Below are positions 1-6,588 of a DNA stretch of 7,288 nt, piece by piece. Every line of letters starts with the position of its first letter. The stretch's first letter is position 1. The notes below the pieces were generated by a model. It did not search any database. It was not told the origin of the DNA and was given only the letters and a program-made list of their open reading frames with translations. The position numbers and the translations under genes are program-made. The stretch is taken from positions 1 to 7,288 of the forward strand of contig JAKSSI010000064.1 in NCBI GenBank assembly GCA_024403175.1. Reading direction: 5' to 3'. The stretch comes from Clostridia bacterium (GTDB lineage Bacteria; Bacillota_A; Clostridia; Peptostreptococcales; Anaerovoracaceae).

Positions 1-557
1 CAGTTTATGTAACTCACGACCAGGAAGAAGCTATGGCTGTTTCCGACCGTATTGCTGTTATGAGCGCTGGTGTTATTCAGCACGTTGGTACTCCAAAGGA
101 TATTTATCTCAGACCTGCTAATGTATTTGTTGCTACATTCATTGGTAGAACAAATCTTATCAACGCAAAGCTTGTTGTTGAAGACGGCAAGACATACGTT
201 GAAACAGAAAGCGGATACAGAGTAGAATTTAAGAATATCAGACCAGAATGTGCAAAGGATCAGGAAGTAGTTCTCTCCGTAAGACCAGAAGAATTTAAGC
301 TTACTGCCGATGATGGTCAGTCAAAGGTATTAAGAGGTATTGTTGATGACTGCGTATTCCTTGGTCTTAACACACATTACTTCATTACACTTGAATCCGG
401 CGTAAAGGTTGAAATCATTCAGGAATCTTCTATTGATAACGACATTAAGGCTGGAACAAAGATTATGCTTACAATGAACGCTGAAAAGGTAAATGTATTT
501 ACTGCAGATGGAAGCGAAAATATTCTTACAGGCGTTCGCAACGATTGCATTAAGTAA
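1..557 (+). CDS. ABC transporter ATP-binding protein, C-terminal part (5' end outside window)
   Basis: This is the C-terminal part of the cytoplasmic ATPase that powers an ABC importer. The frame is open from base 3 and reads [16 protein letters not shown], so the ATG at base 33 is internal and not the true start. The switch-loop His (TH-D-Q, codon at 15-17) and the following EEAM-SDRIAVM-G-I-Q-GTP block are the classic end of the nucleotide-binding domain. Walker A, Walker B and the LSGGQ signature lie left of the window. The remainder, with FIGRTN near bases 150-168 and SVRPEE near 277-294, is a TOBE-type accessory domain as in the PotA/FbpC/MalK group. Only 14 bp separate it from the permease gene, so the two are surely co-transcribed. 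The subfamily is clear, but this piece cannot tell substrate. Confidence is high for family, low for substrate. Confidence 0.95.
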   Translation, partial: VYVTHDQEEAMAVSDRIAVMSAGVIQHVGTPKDIYLRPANVFVATFIGRTNLINAKLVVEDGKTYVETESGYRVEFKNIRPECAKDQEVVLSVRPEEFKLTADDGQSKVLRGIVDDCVFLGLNTHYFITLESGVKVEIIQESSIDNDIKAGTKIMLTMNAEKVNVFTADGSENILTGVRNDCIK

Positions 558-571
558 TACAGGAGTTCATT

Positions 572-2224
572 ATGGCAACAAGAAAAAAACTTGATGGCTG
601 GACAATAGTCTCCATCATTATGCTGGTATTGTTTGTAGGACTTCTGATTTACCCAATGTTTGGTATTATCAAGCAGGCGGTAATTATGCCAGACGGAAGC
701 TTCTCTTTCGAGCAGTTCCAGAAGTTCTTTAACAATGCAATTTATACAAAGAGTCTTATCAACAGCTTTAAGATTACAATCTTTGTAACAATTGTTACTC
801 TGGTTGTTGGTATACCATTTGCTTATTTCTACGCATTCTACAAACTAAAGGGAGCGAAGGTTCTCTTTATTGTAAGTATTATCTGCTGTATGTCTGCACC
901 TTTCCTTGGTGCTTACTCTTGGGTAATGCTTCTCGGCCGTGCAGGCGTTATTACAAAATTCTTTAAGGGTCTTGGAATTGTACTTCCTACCATTTACGGT
1001 TTTGGTGGTATAGCTCTTGCCCAAACTTTAAAGTTCTTCCCCCTGGTATTTATCTATATGAACGGTGCGTTCAAGAGTATAGATAATACACTTATGGAAG
1101 CTTCTGCAAACCTTGGTTGCGTTGGTGTAAAGAGATTATTCAATATCGTTCTTCACCTTACAATGCCAACAATCCTTGCTGCATCCCTTATGGTATTCAT
1201 GCAGGCATTTGCAGACTTCGGTACTCCAACAATTCTCGGTGAAGGTTTCACAACTTTCCCTGTACTTCTTTATAACGAATACCTTGGTGAAAACGGCACA
1301 GACTTTAACTTTGCTGCTGCACTCGCTGTTATTGCAATCATCGTAACAGCAGTAATCTTCTTCTTCCAGAAGTGGGCTACAGGCAAGTTCAAGTTCTCAA
1401 TCAATGCTCTTCACTCTGTAGAAAAGAAAAAGGCAACAGGCGTTTCCGGCGTATTAATGCACCTTTACTGCTACTTACTCTGCGGATTCGCTGTACTCCC
1501 ACAGGTTTACATCATTTATCTGTCCTTTAGAAACTGCAAGGGATCCATCTTTAAGCCAGGATTTAGCCTTGTAAACTATGAACAGGCAATGAAGAAGAAG
1601 CTTCTTATGGCTTCTAGAAATACCGTTATTATGGGTGTTGCTGCACTGGTTATCATCATCATTGTTGCAGTTGTTCTTGCGTACTTGGTTGTTCGCCGTT
1701 CAAGCGTTCTTAACCATACACTTGATACAATTTCAATGCTCCCATACATCATGCCAGGTGCTGTAATCGGTATTGCACTCCTTATCGCATTCGGCGCTAA
1801 GCCATTTGCTCTTACAGGAACAATGACAATTATGATTCTGTCATTCGCAATACGTCGTATGCCATATACAATACGTTCGGCAACGGCTACTTTGATGGCA
1901 ATCCATCCAAGTATCGAAGAAGCGTCCATTTCTCTTGGTGCATCCAAGCTTAAGACATTCTTCACAATTACAGTTCCAATGATGTCTAATGGTATTCTTT
2001 CCGGTGCTATCCTTTCTTGGATCGCTATCGTAACAGAACTTTCCAGCTCCGTAATCCTGTATAGTAACAAAACTGCTACACTCACAATGCAGGCTTACAT
2101 TTACATCGGTAGAGGTGAATACGGTACAGCTGCTGCTTTCGCCGCAATCCTTACTGTTGTAACAACAATTTCACTCTTACTCTACATGGCTATCAGTAAG
2201 TCTGAAGACGACATTCAGCTCTAA
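572..2224 (+). CDS. ABC transporter permease with two fused membrane domains (FbpB/AfuB-like)
   Basis: This is the inner-membrane channel subunit of the importer, 550 aa, with both transmembrane domains in one polypeptide as in FbpB, AfuB and similar permeases. About twelve hydrophobic segments are visible, roughly at 11-32, 66-90, 97-120, 138-165, 197-216, 247-266, 295-317, 351-374, 385-408, 414-426, 475-497 and 518-541. Each half carries an EAA loop that docks on the ATPase: EASANLG at 176-182 and EEASISLGA at 449-457. The stretch ADFGTPTILG at 214-223 is typical of the Fe/sugar-phosphate/phosphonate permease group. The charged linker around 267-290 joins the halves. AGGAG at 561-565 lies 6 nt before the ATG. 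The gene sits between the ATPase and the binding protein, so the transporter is complete apart from the clipped ATPase start. Databases would probably label it an iron permease; that substrate is not supported here. Confidence 0.93.
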   Translation: MATRKKLDGWTIVSIIMLVLFVGLLIYPMFGIIKQAVIMPDGSFSFEQFQKFFNNAIYTKSLINSFKITIFVTIVTLVVGIPFAYFYAFYKLKGAKVLFIVSIICCMSAPFLGAYSWVMLLGRAGVITKFFKGLGIVLPTIYGFGGIALAQTLKFFPLVFIYMNGAFKSIDNTLMEASANLGCVGVKRLFNIVLHLTMPTILAASLMVFMQAFADFGTPTILGEGFTTFPVLLYNEYLGENGTDFNFAAALAVIAIIVTAVIFFFQKWATGKFKFSINALHSVEKKKATGVSGVLMHLYCYLLCGFAVLPQVYIIYLSFRNCKGSIFKPGFSLVNYEQAMKKKLLMASRNTVIMGVAALVIIIIVAVVLAYLVVRRSSVLNHTLDTISMLPYIMPGAVIGIALLIAFGAKPFALTGTMTIMILSFAIRRMPYTIRSATATLMAIHPSIEEASISLGASKLKTFFTITVPMMSNGILSGAILSWIAIVTELSSSVILYSNKTATLTMQAYIYIGRGEYGTAAAFAAILTVVTTISLLLYMAISKSEDDIQL

Positions 2225-2240
2225 GCTGAAACTAAACACG

Positions 2241-2269
2241 CTTATCCGGCTCAATAGGGAGCCAATAAG
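2241..2269 (+). promoter_or_regulatory. Intercistronic stem-loop between permease and binding-protein genes
   Basis: GGCTC (2248-2252) pairs with GAGCC (2259-2263) around a 6-nt loop. Below a small internal loop, CTTAT (2241-2245) pairs with ATAAG (2265-2269). No U-run follows directly, so it is not a standard terminator. By position it could protect the 3' end of an upstream mRNA or set a processing point, letting the binding protein be made in excess. The function is inferred. Confidence 0.5.
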
Positions 2270-2274
2270 AATAT

Positions 2275-2286
2275 ATCTAATTAGAT
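2275..2286. repeat. Perfect 12-bp palindrome ATCTAATTAGAT
   Basis: ATCTAATTAGAT is its own reverse complement and lies six bases after the stem-loop and 14 bases before the AGGAG of the binding-protein gene. It could be an operator-like dyad or an AT-rich hairpin in the mRNA leader. A 12-bp palindrome in AT-rich DNA can also arise by chance, so no function is claimed. Confidence 0.4.
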
Positions 2287-2311
2287 TCATTTTTATTAAA
2301 AGGAGAAAAAA

Positions 2312-3370
2312 ATGAAAAGAATTCTTGCAATTCTTCTTGTAGTAGCAATGCTGTTCTCTTTTGCAGCTTGCGGAAAGAAAGAAGAAACAAAGCCTGCAGA
2401 ACAGGGCAAAGATGAACAGAAAGTTGATATCGGAAACAAGGTAGTTCTCTACTCTTCCATGACAGAATTCGACCTCGACGCACTCAGAACATGCTTCAAC
2501 GCAGTATATCCTGATTGCGAAATCGAAGTAGTATCCGGTTCTGTTGGTGAATACACAAAGAGAATCATCGCTGAAAAGGACAACCCACAGGGCGACGTTA
2601 CTTGGGGCGGTCTCTGCGATTCCGACGGTGACAGATATGCTGATATCTTCGAACACTGGGTATCCGATTACAACGACGAAGCTATGGATGGTTATTCCAC
2701 ACCTAATGGCTTCTACAGCATGGAACACCTTTCCACAGTTTGCTTCTGTGTAAACACAGAACTCGAAAAGGAACTTGGTCTTAACATTCAGTCCTATGCA
2801 GATCTTCTCGATCCAAAGCTCAAGGGTAAGATTGTTCTTTCCAACCCTAACTCTTCTTCCGCAGCTTGGAACAACCTCTGCAACCTCTTCTCTGTATATG
2901 GTGTTGATACACAGGAATCTTGGGACTACATCACAAAGCTTATGGAAAACCTCGTAGTAGTAGAAAAGTCTTCCGTATGCTTCAACTCCGTTTATGACGG
3001 CGAATATGTTGTAGGTCTTACATATGAAGACGGCGCTATTAAGCTCAACCAGAACGGTTCTGAAACAACAGAAGTAAGATATCCTAAGGAAGGTACATCT
3101 GCTGCTGCTTACGGTATGGCTGTTGTTAAGGGAGCTCCACACCCAGAAGCTGCTAAGGCTCTCGTAAACTTCCTCTGCTCCGCAGAAGGTCAGTCTGCTA
3201 TGGCTGAATACATGGAAGGTACACTCCGTCTTACAAACAGAAACTACAAGTGCCCAGACAATGCATGGCTTGAAGATTCCAAGAACATGACATGGGTAAT
3301 CCGTCCTGTAAAGGAACTCACAGAAAAGAAGACAGCTCTTCTTGATAAGTGGAACGCACTTCAGAAGTAA
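2312..3370 (+). CDS. ABC transporter solute-binding lipoprotein (FbpA/AfuA-like fold family)
   Basis: This is the extracytoplasmic substrate-capture protein of the importer, 352 aa. Residues 1-19 form a lipoprotein signal (MKR, then a hydrophobic core, then SFAAC) with the lipidated Cys at 20, followed by a charged linker to about 40. The mature domain starts with VVLYSSM at 44-50. It shows family blocks GDVTWGG (94-100), LLDPKLKGKI (165-174) and VGLTYEDG (234-241), then YPKEGT (257-262) and a closing HPEAAKALVNFL segment. Ferric-binding FbpA proteins have a Tyr-Tyr pair where this one reads TYED, so iron is unlikely. The phosphorylated-sugar binder AfuA belongs to the same broad group. Nine Cys besides Cys20 is unusual for an exported protein. 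AGGAG at 2301-2305 fixes the start. Codons ending in C (CTC, TTC, AAC, TCC) are more frequent than in the neighbours, suggesting high expression. Confidence 0.92.
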   Translation: MKRILAILLVVAMLFSFAACGKKEETKPAEQGKDEQKVDIGNKVVLYSSMTEFDLDALRTCFNAVYPDCEIEVVSGSVGEYTKRIIAEKDNPQGDVTWGGLCDSDGDRYADIFEHWVSDYNDEAMDGYSTPNGFYSMEHLSTVCFCVNTELEKELGLNIQSYADLLDPKLKGKIVLSNPNSSSAAWNNLCNLFSVYGVDTQESWDYITKLMENLVVVEKSSVCFNSVYDGEYVVGLTYEDGAIKLNQNGSETTEVRYPKEGTSAAAYGMAVVKGAPHPEAAKALVNFLCSAEGQSAMAEYMEGTLRLTNRNYKCPDNAWLEDSKNMTWVIRPVKELTEKKTALLDKWNALQK

Positions 3371-3388
3371 TTTATTTTACTAACTGAC

Positions 3389-3394
3389 TATAAT
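3389..3394 (+). promoter_or_regulatory. Possible -10 element overlapping the terminator stem
   Basis: A perfect TATAAT lies 19 bp after the binding-protein stop codon and shares three bases with the left arm of the downstream hairpin. There is no good -35 at 16-18 bp, and a TG sits one base too far upstream to form an exact extended -10. If used, transcription would begin near 3400-3403 and the RNA would lack most of the left stem arm. Tentative. Confidence 0.35.
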
Positions 3395-3426
3395 GCCACG
3401 CGCCTAAAACGCGTGGCATTCTTTTT
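3392..3426 (+). terminator. Rho-independent terminator after the ABC transporter genes
   Basis: AATGCCACGCG (3392-3402) and CGCGTGGCATT (3410-3420) form a perfect 11-bp GC-rich stem with the 7-nt loop CCTAAAA, followed by CTTTTT. It lies 21 bp after the binding-protein stop. The U-run ends at 3426, and the AGAGG ribosome binding site of the epimerase gene begins at 3427. It therefore either separates the transporter from the epimerase genes or attenuates transcription between them. Confidence 0.9.
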
Positions 3427-3439
3427 AGAGGTTGTTTAA

Positions 3440-4291
3440 ATGAACAATATATATTCTCTCGGACTTTATGAAAAAGCCATTCCTTCCGAATTTGGCTTTG
3501 CAGAGAAATTAAAGATTGCAAAAGATTGCGGTTTTGATCGTCTTGAAATTAGCATCGATGAAAGCGATGCTCGACTTGCAAGACTTGATTGGAGCTTTGC
3601 GCAAAAGAAAGAACTTAAGACACTTATTGAAGAAAGCGGAGTATGCATTCGAACAATGTGTCTTTCGGGTCATAGAAAATATCCTATGGGTGCTCACAGT
3701 GAAGAAATACGCGAAAAATCCATGGAGATAATGAAGAAAGCTATCGATTTCTGCCAGGAGATTGGTATATCTATCATTCAGCTGGCTGGATACGATGTTT
3801 ACTACGAAGACGGCGATGAGATTACTCGCAAGTACTTTGAAGAGAATCTTAAAATTGCTGCTAAATATGCCGCAGCTCGCGGTGTAATGCTTGGCTTTGA
3901 AACAATGGAAACTCCTTTTATGGACACTGTTGAAAAGGCTATGCATTATGTTAATGTTGTTAATTCTCCGTGGCTTGGAGTTTATCCTGATATAGGTAAT
4001 CTCAAGAATGCTGCGGTTTTATACGGCCATAATGTTGCCGACGATATGAATAAAGGGACAGGACATATTGTTGCTGTCCACCTTAAAGAAACTATGCCTG
4101 GAATCTACCGCGACATGCGCTTTGGTGATGAAAAGGGTCACACTGAATACGAAAGCTGCATTAAGGCGGCCATTGATATGGGTTGCCGTATGTTTACAGG
4201 TGAGTTCTGGTATCAAAAGGGTCAAAACTATATGGATGAAATACTCCATGCAAATACATTTTTAAGAGATAAAATTGAGAAATGTCTGTAG
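3440..4291 (+). CDS. ulaE: L-ribulose-5-phosphate / L-xylulose-5-phosphate 3-epimerase
   Basis: This cytoplasmic enzyme interconverts L-xylulose-5-P and L-ribulose-5-P. In E. coli that is a step of the anaerobic L-ascorbate pathway. The 283-aa length matches the E. coli protein (about 284), and recalled blocks match along the chain: LGLYEKAIP (7-15), DRLEISIDESDARLARLDWS (33-52), MCLSGHR (73-79), IQLAGYDVYY (113-122), YPDIGN (182-187), GHIVAVHLK (208-216). The TIM-barrel metal site can be placed by analogy with UlaE at Glu154, Asp184, His214 and Glu255, and all are present. AGAGG (3427-3431) precedes the ATG by 8 nt. The next gene starts 12 bp after the stop and performs the following reaction. 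Codon choice shifts from the transporter genes towards more AAA, GAT and TTT, suggesting lower expression. The family is certain; whether the upstream sugar source is ascorbate is unknown. Confidence 0.95.
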   Translation: MNNIYSLGLYEKAIPSEFGFAEKLKIAKDCGFDRLEISIDESDARLARLDWSFAQKKELKTLIEESGVCIRTMCLSGHRKYPMGAHSEEIREKSMEIMKKAIDFCQEIGISIIQLAGYDVYYEDGDEITRKYFEENLKIAAKYAAARGVMLGFETMETPFMDTVEKAMHYVNVVNSPWLGVYPDIGNLKNAAVLYGHNVADDMNKGTGHIVAVHLKETMPGIYRDMRFGDEKGHTEYESCIKAAIDMGCRMFTGEFWYQKGQNYMDEILHANTFLRDKIEKCL

Positions 4292-4303
4292 GAGGCAAAT
4301 TAG

Positions 4304-5002
4304 ATGCTTGAAGAATTAAAAAAAGAAGTATTCGAAGCTAATTTAGACTTAGTTGCTAAGGGTCTTGTTGTTTATACATGGGGCAATGTTAGCGGTATTG
4401 ATAGAGAAAAGGGACTTGTTGTTATTAAGCCATCTGGAGTTGATTATGACGTTATGAAGGCTGAAGATATGGCCGTTGTAGATCTTATGACAGGGGAAAG
4501 AGTTGAGGGCTTAAAGCCATCTTCTGACACACCAACTCATCTTGAACTTTACAGAAGATTCCCTACACTGGGCGGTGTAACTCATACTCATTCTATTAAT
4601 GCAACATCTTTTGCTCAGGCTGGAATTCCTATTCCTGCACTTGGAACAACTCATGCAGACTACTTCTATGGAGATATTCCTTGCACAAGAAGCCTTACTA
4701 AAAACGAAGTTGAAGAAGCTTATGAATTAAACACAGGTAAGGTAATAGCAGATTTACTTGAATCAGAAGGTATCGACCCACTTGCGGTTCCTGGAATAGT
4801 TGTTAAGAACCACGGCCCATTTAGCTGGGGCAAGACACCTGCTGCTTCTGTATATCATGCAGTAGTTATGGAAAAGGTTGCTGAAATGGATCTTAAGACA
4901 TTGATTTTAAATCCTAATGCAGCTATGCCACAGTACATTATGGATAAGCACTATAACCGCAAGCACGGAAAGAATGCTTATTACGGACAAGATACAAAGT
5001 AA
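4304..5002 (+). CDS. araD: L-ribulose-5-phosphate 4-epimerase (AraD/UlaF type)
   Basis: This class II aldolase-fold, zinc-dependent enzyme converts L-ribulose-5-P to D-xylulose-5-P in the cytoplasm. At 232 aa it is essentially the length of E. coli AraD (231). Family signatures are intact: TWGNVSG at 25-31, KPSGV at 42-46 and SSDTPTH at 73-79. Zinc ligands are His94, His96 (in THTHS) and His170 (KNHGPF). Asp119 and Tyr227 in AYYGQ correspond to catalytic residues Asp120 and Tyr229 of the E. coli enzyme. The GGAGG at 4291-4295 overlaps the stop codon of the 3-epimerase gene and lies 8 nt before this ATG, so the two are one operon. Because the partner is a UlaE-type enzyme and no arabinose isomerase or ribulokinase is nearby, ulaF would be an equally fair name. 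The AraD, UlaF and SgbE paralogues cannot be separated by motif. Confidence 0.95.
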   Translation: MLEELKKEVFEANLDLVAKGLVVYTWGNVSGIDREKGLVVIKPSGVDYDVMKAEDMAVVDLMTGERVEGLKPSSDTPTHLELYRRFPTLGGVTHTHSINATSFAQAGIPIPALGTTHADYFYGDIPCTRSLTKNEVEEAYELNTGKVIADLLESEGIDPLAVPGIVVKNHGPFSWGKTPAASVYHAVVMEKVAEMDLKTLILNPNAAMPQYIMDKHYNRKHGKNAYYGQDTK

Positions 5003-5005
5003 CTA

Positions 5006-5131
5006 AAAGCCGCAAGATTTGATTGCACGCTCGGCAGCGCTTTTAAACGCTAACAGCCTTCCTTACGTCAGGCTGCAGCACGTTTAGCGCTAGCAAATTA
5101 CCTCGCTTAGCAATTCAAATCTTGCGGCTTT
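5006..5131. repeat. 126-bp structured inverted repeat in the convergent gap; possible bidirectional terminator
   Basis: The arms AAAGCCGCAAGATTTGA (5006-5022) and its exact reverse complement (5115-5131) form 17 bp. After a single bulged base at 5114, TTGC (5023-5026) pairs with GCAA (5110-5113). The 83-nt core folds again: CAGCCT (5054-5059) pairs with AGGCTG (5070-5075), CGCTAA (5048-5053) can pair with TTAGCG (5084-5089), and the self-complementary AGCGCT occurs at 5036-5041 and 5086-5091. It starts 3 bp after the epimerase stop. Placement between converging genes suits a terminator for both, yet the T-runs beside the stem are short (TTT and TTTT) and the loop is far larger than a terminator needs. 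A MITE- or REP-like dispersed element is an alternative. No clear target-site duplication is seen. The rest of the gap (5132-5158) is AT-rich with a T-run from 5155. Confidence 0.75.
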
Positions 5132-5158
5132 AATGTTTAAGCTTTAATATTTAATTTT

Positions 5159-5815
5159 TTAAACACCAATAAATTCTTTAATTTCTGCAACGGACTTAAC
5201 TTTTCCCACGTTAGAATATTGGTCTATATCTTCTTCGCTTTTAAATCCAAAGCCGTAGAGTACGCCAAGAAAATCCACACCGGCAGTTTGTGCTGCAATT
5301 GCATCGTACTTGCTGTCGCCTATCATAAGGGTTTCTTCTTTTGCTGCTCCTGCAAGTTCTGCCATCTGGCAGATAATATCAGCCTTTGTCATTGGTACGC
5401 CTACCTGCGCTGCACCAATCTTATTAAAGTATTTGTTCCACTCAAAGTGGTCTATCATTTCTTCGGCTTGGTTGAGATACTTGTTTGTAGCTGTAGCAGT
5501 AAACTTGCCAGCGTCTTTTAAGGCCTGCAGTAATTCCACCATACCTGGGTAAGGAATTGCATTAAGGCAATGCTTTTCTACTTCAAACAATCTTTTAAAA
5601 ATTGCGTTTGCTGCTTCTGCACGTTCTAAATCCCAGTTGTATGTAAAAGCAAACCAATCACTTCCCGGAGGACCAATGAATTTAAGAATGGTTTCCACAT
5701 CTGGCGTTGGCATACCGAGTTCTTTATGAGTTGCTTCCATGCAGGCGTATACTCCTGGGAAGGTATCCATTAAAGTACCGTCAAAATCAAATATAAATGC
5801 TTTATATTCTTTCAT
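5159..5815 (-). CDS. HAD-superfamily hydrolase, phosphoglycolate phosphatase-like
   Basis: This is a predicted cytoplasmic phosphatase of HAD subfamily I, 218 aa, for a small phosphorylated metabolite. All four HAD motifs are visible: DFDGTL with nucleophile Asp10 and acid/base Asp12, Thr110 in ATATNK as motif II, Lys144 in MTKADI as motif III, and Asp167/Asp171 in MIGDSKYD as motif IV. Residues about 18-85 form a helical cap, with FIGPPGSDWF at 46-55 recalling the GPP segment of the Gph/PpaX group. The C-terminal GVLYGFG is also typical. The ATG lies inside the end of the upstream HAD gene (14-bp overlap), and GAAAGG (5827-5822) lies 6 nt before it, so translation is probably coupled. Substrate cannot be read from the sequence; phosphoglycolate, pyrophosphate, beta-phosphoglucose and other sugar phosphates are all possible. 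Confidence 0.9.
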   Translation of the reverse strand: MKEYKAFIFDFDGTLMDTFPGVYACMEATHKELGMPTPDVETILKFIGPPGSDWFAFTYNWDLERAEAANAIFKRLFEVEKHCLNAIPYPGMVELLQALKDAGKFTATATNKYLNQAEEMIDHFEWNKYFNKIGAAQVGVPMTKADIICQMAELAGAAKEETLMIGDSKYDAIAAQTAGVDFLGVLYGFGFKSEEDIDQYSNVGKVKSVAEIKEFIGV

Positions 5816-6551
5816 AAATTACCTTTCGTAATAGTAAAACGCTTGCCACTTTCGGGAAGTCGTTGAAATCATCGATTGTTAAGTAAGGAATAGGAGAAAG
5901 GTAGACTGATTCGTCGTTGCCGCCAGGGCCGTAGTCGTCTCCTATATACACAATTTCATCTAACGCTATATTGTGTTCCTCCGCGTATTTGTTGAGTGCG
6001 TAGAACTTGCTGTAAGGGGCCGGAACCATGTCAAAAGATGAAGATCCACCTACAACAACATTGTATTCAGGGAAGAGTTCTTTAACTCGTCCGTAGAAGG
6101 CTCTTCTTTTGCTTCTATCTGGGTCGAAAACGAGCTTTTCAGCAGGGTTTGCCTTAGTTCCCAGCATTGGTATGGTTACGCATCCAGAAGCGTGAAATTC
6201 GGTGTTTTCGCCCGCAAAAGTTGTATAGCCAGTTTCTTGTCTTAGGGTAGTTACTCTGGCGTCAACAGAAGGTTCATCGCATGGAACTACGATGTCTGTA
6301 AGAATATCAATATCCTTCGTTTCAGGGTTGTATTCTGCGTACTGAAGTCCGTAGTTTCCAAGAATATCTACAGGATAATGGTCCATCTGATTAAAGATTC
6401 GTCTGCACATGCCTGCGCCAACCATAAGAAGCTTGTACTTCTTAGCCAATTTATTGAGCATTTCAATATTTTCTTTAGGCAAAGGACTTTTGTGCTGGCT
6501 GAGAGTTCCATCTAAATCCATTGCAACGATTTTAATTTTTGAGAAGTCCAT
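5802..6551 (-). CDS. HAD-IIB protein resembling eukaryotic-type phosphomannomutase
   Basis: This is a 249-aa cytoplasmic HAD-IIB protein, close in length to human PMM2 (246). Motif I is MDLDGTL with Asp12 and Asp14. The ordered blocks SSFDMVPAPYSKFYAL (171-186, with Lys182) and YIGDDYGPGGNDE (202-214) resemble the PMM segments SFDVFPDGWDKRYCL and GDKTMPGGNDHE, as I recall them. The motif II region reads MVGAGMCRR (43-51) where PMM has VVGGSD, so the phosphate-binding serine is absent. This may mean altered activity. It could be a mutase, a phosphatase or a sucrose-phosphatase-like enzyme; the family call is firmer than the reaction. AGAGGA (6563-6558) lies 6 nt before the ATG. It is the first gene of a two-gene minus-strand operon and its last 14 bp overlap the next HAD gene. 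Confidence 0.85.
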   Translation of the reverse strand: MDFSKIKIVAMDLDGTLSQHKSPLPKENIEMLNKLAKKYKLLMVGAGMCRRIFNQMDHYPVDILGNYGLQYAEYNPETKDIDILTDIVVPCDEPSVDARVTTLRQETGYTTFAGENTEFHASGCVTIPMLGTKANPAEKLVFDPDRSKRRAFYGRVKELFPEYNVVVGGSSSFDMVPAPYSKFYALNKYAEEHNIALDEIVYIGDDYGPGGNDESVYLSPIPYLTIDDFNDFPKVASVLLLRKVIYERI

Positions 6552-6588
6552 ATTCTATCCTCTACATATAAGATTTTTGCACTGATAA

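Noticed and set aside
33..35. ATG at base 33 as the start of the ATPase gene
   Set aside because: The frame is open upstream to the window edge and encodes the conserved THDQ switch loop directly before it, so this Met is internal.
1576..2085. A 169-codon open frame on the minus strand opposite the second half of the permease
   Set aside because: It is antisense to a membrane-domain region with intact EAA loop and transmembrane segments; the reverse reading shows no family features.
572..2224. Two permease genes fused by an assembly error
   Set aside because: The linker reads in frame with normal codon use, and single-chain two-domain permeases are standard in the FbpB/AfuB group.
2241..2269. 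Rho-independent terminator after the permease gene
   Set aside because: The stem is only 5+5 bp with an internal loop, no U-run follows it, and the next gene belongs to the same transporter.
2177..3142. A 321-codon open frame on the minus strand opposite the binding-protein gene
   Set aside because: It is a shadow of the well-supported lipoprotein gene. The product is Cys/Phe/Val-rich without recognisable motifs, and no ribosome binding site was seen.
5006..5131. CRISPR repeat, tRNA or riboswitch
   Set aside because: There is only one inverted-repeat unit, no tRNA-like arms or CCA end are seen, and it lies after rather than before a gene on either strand.
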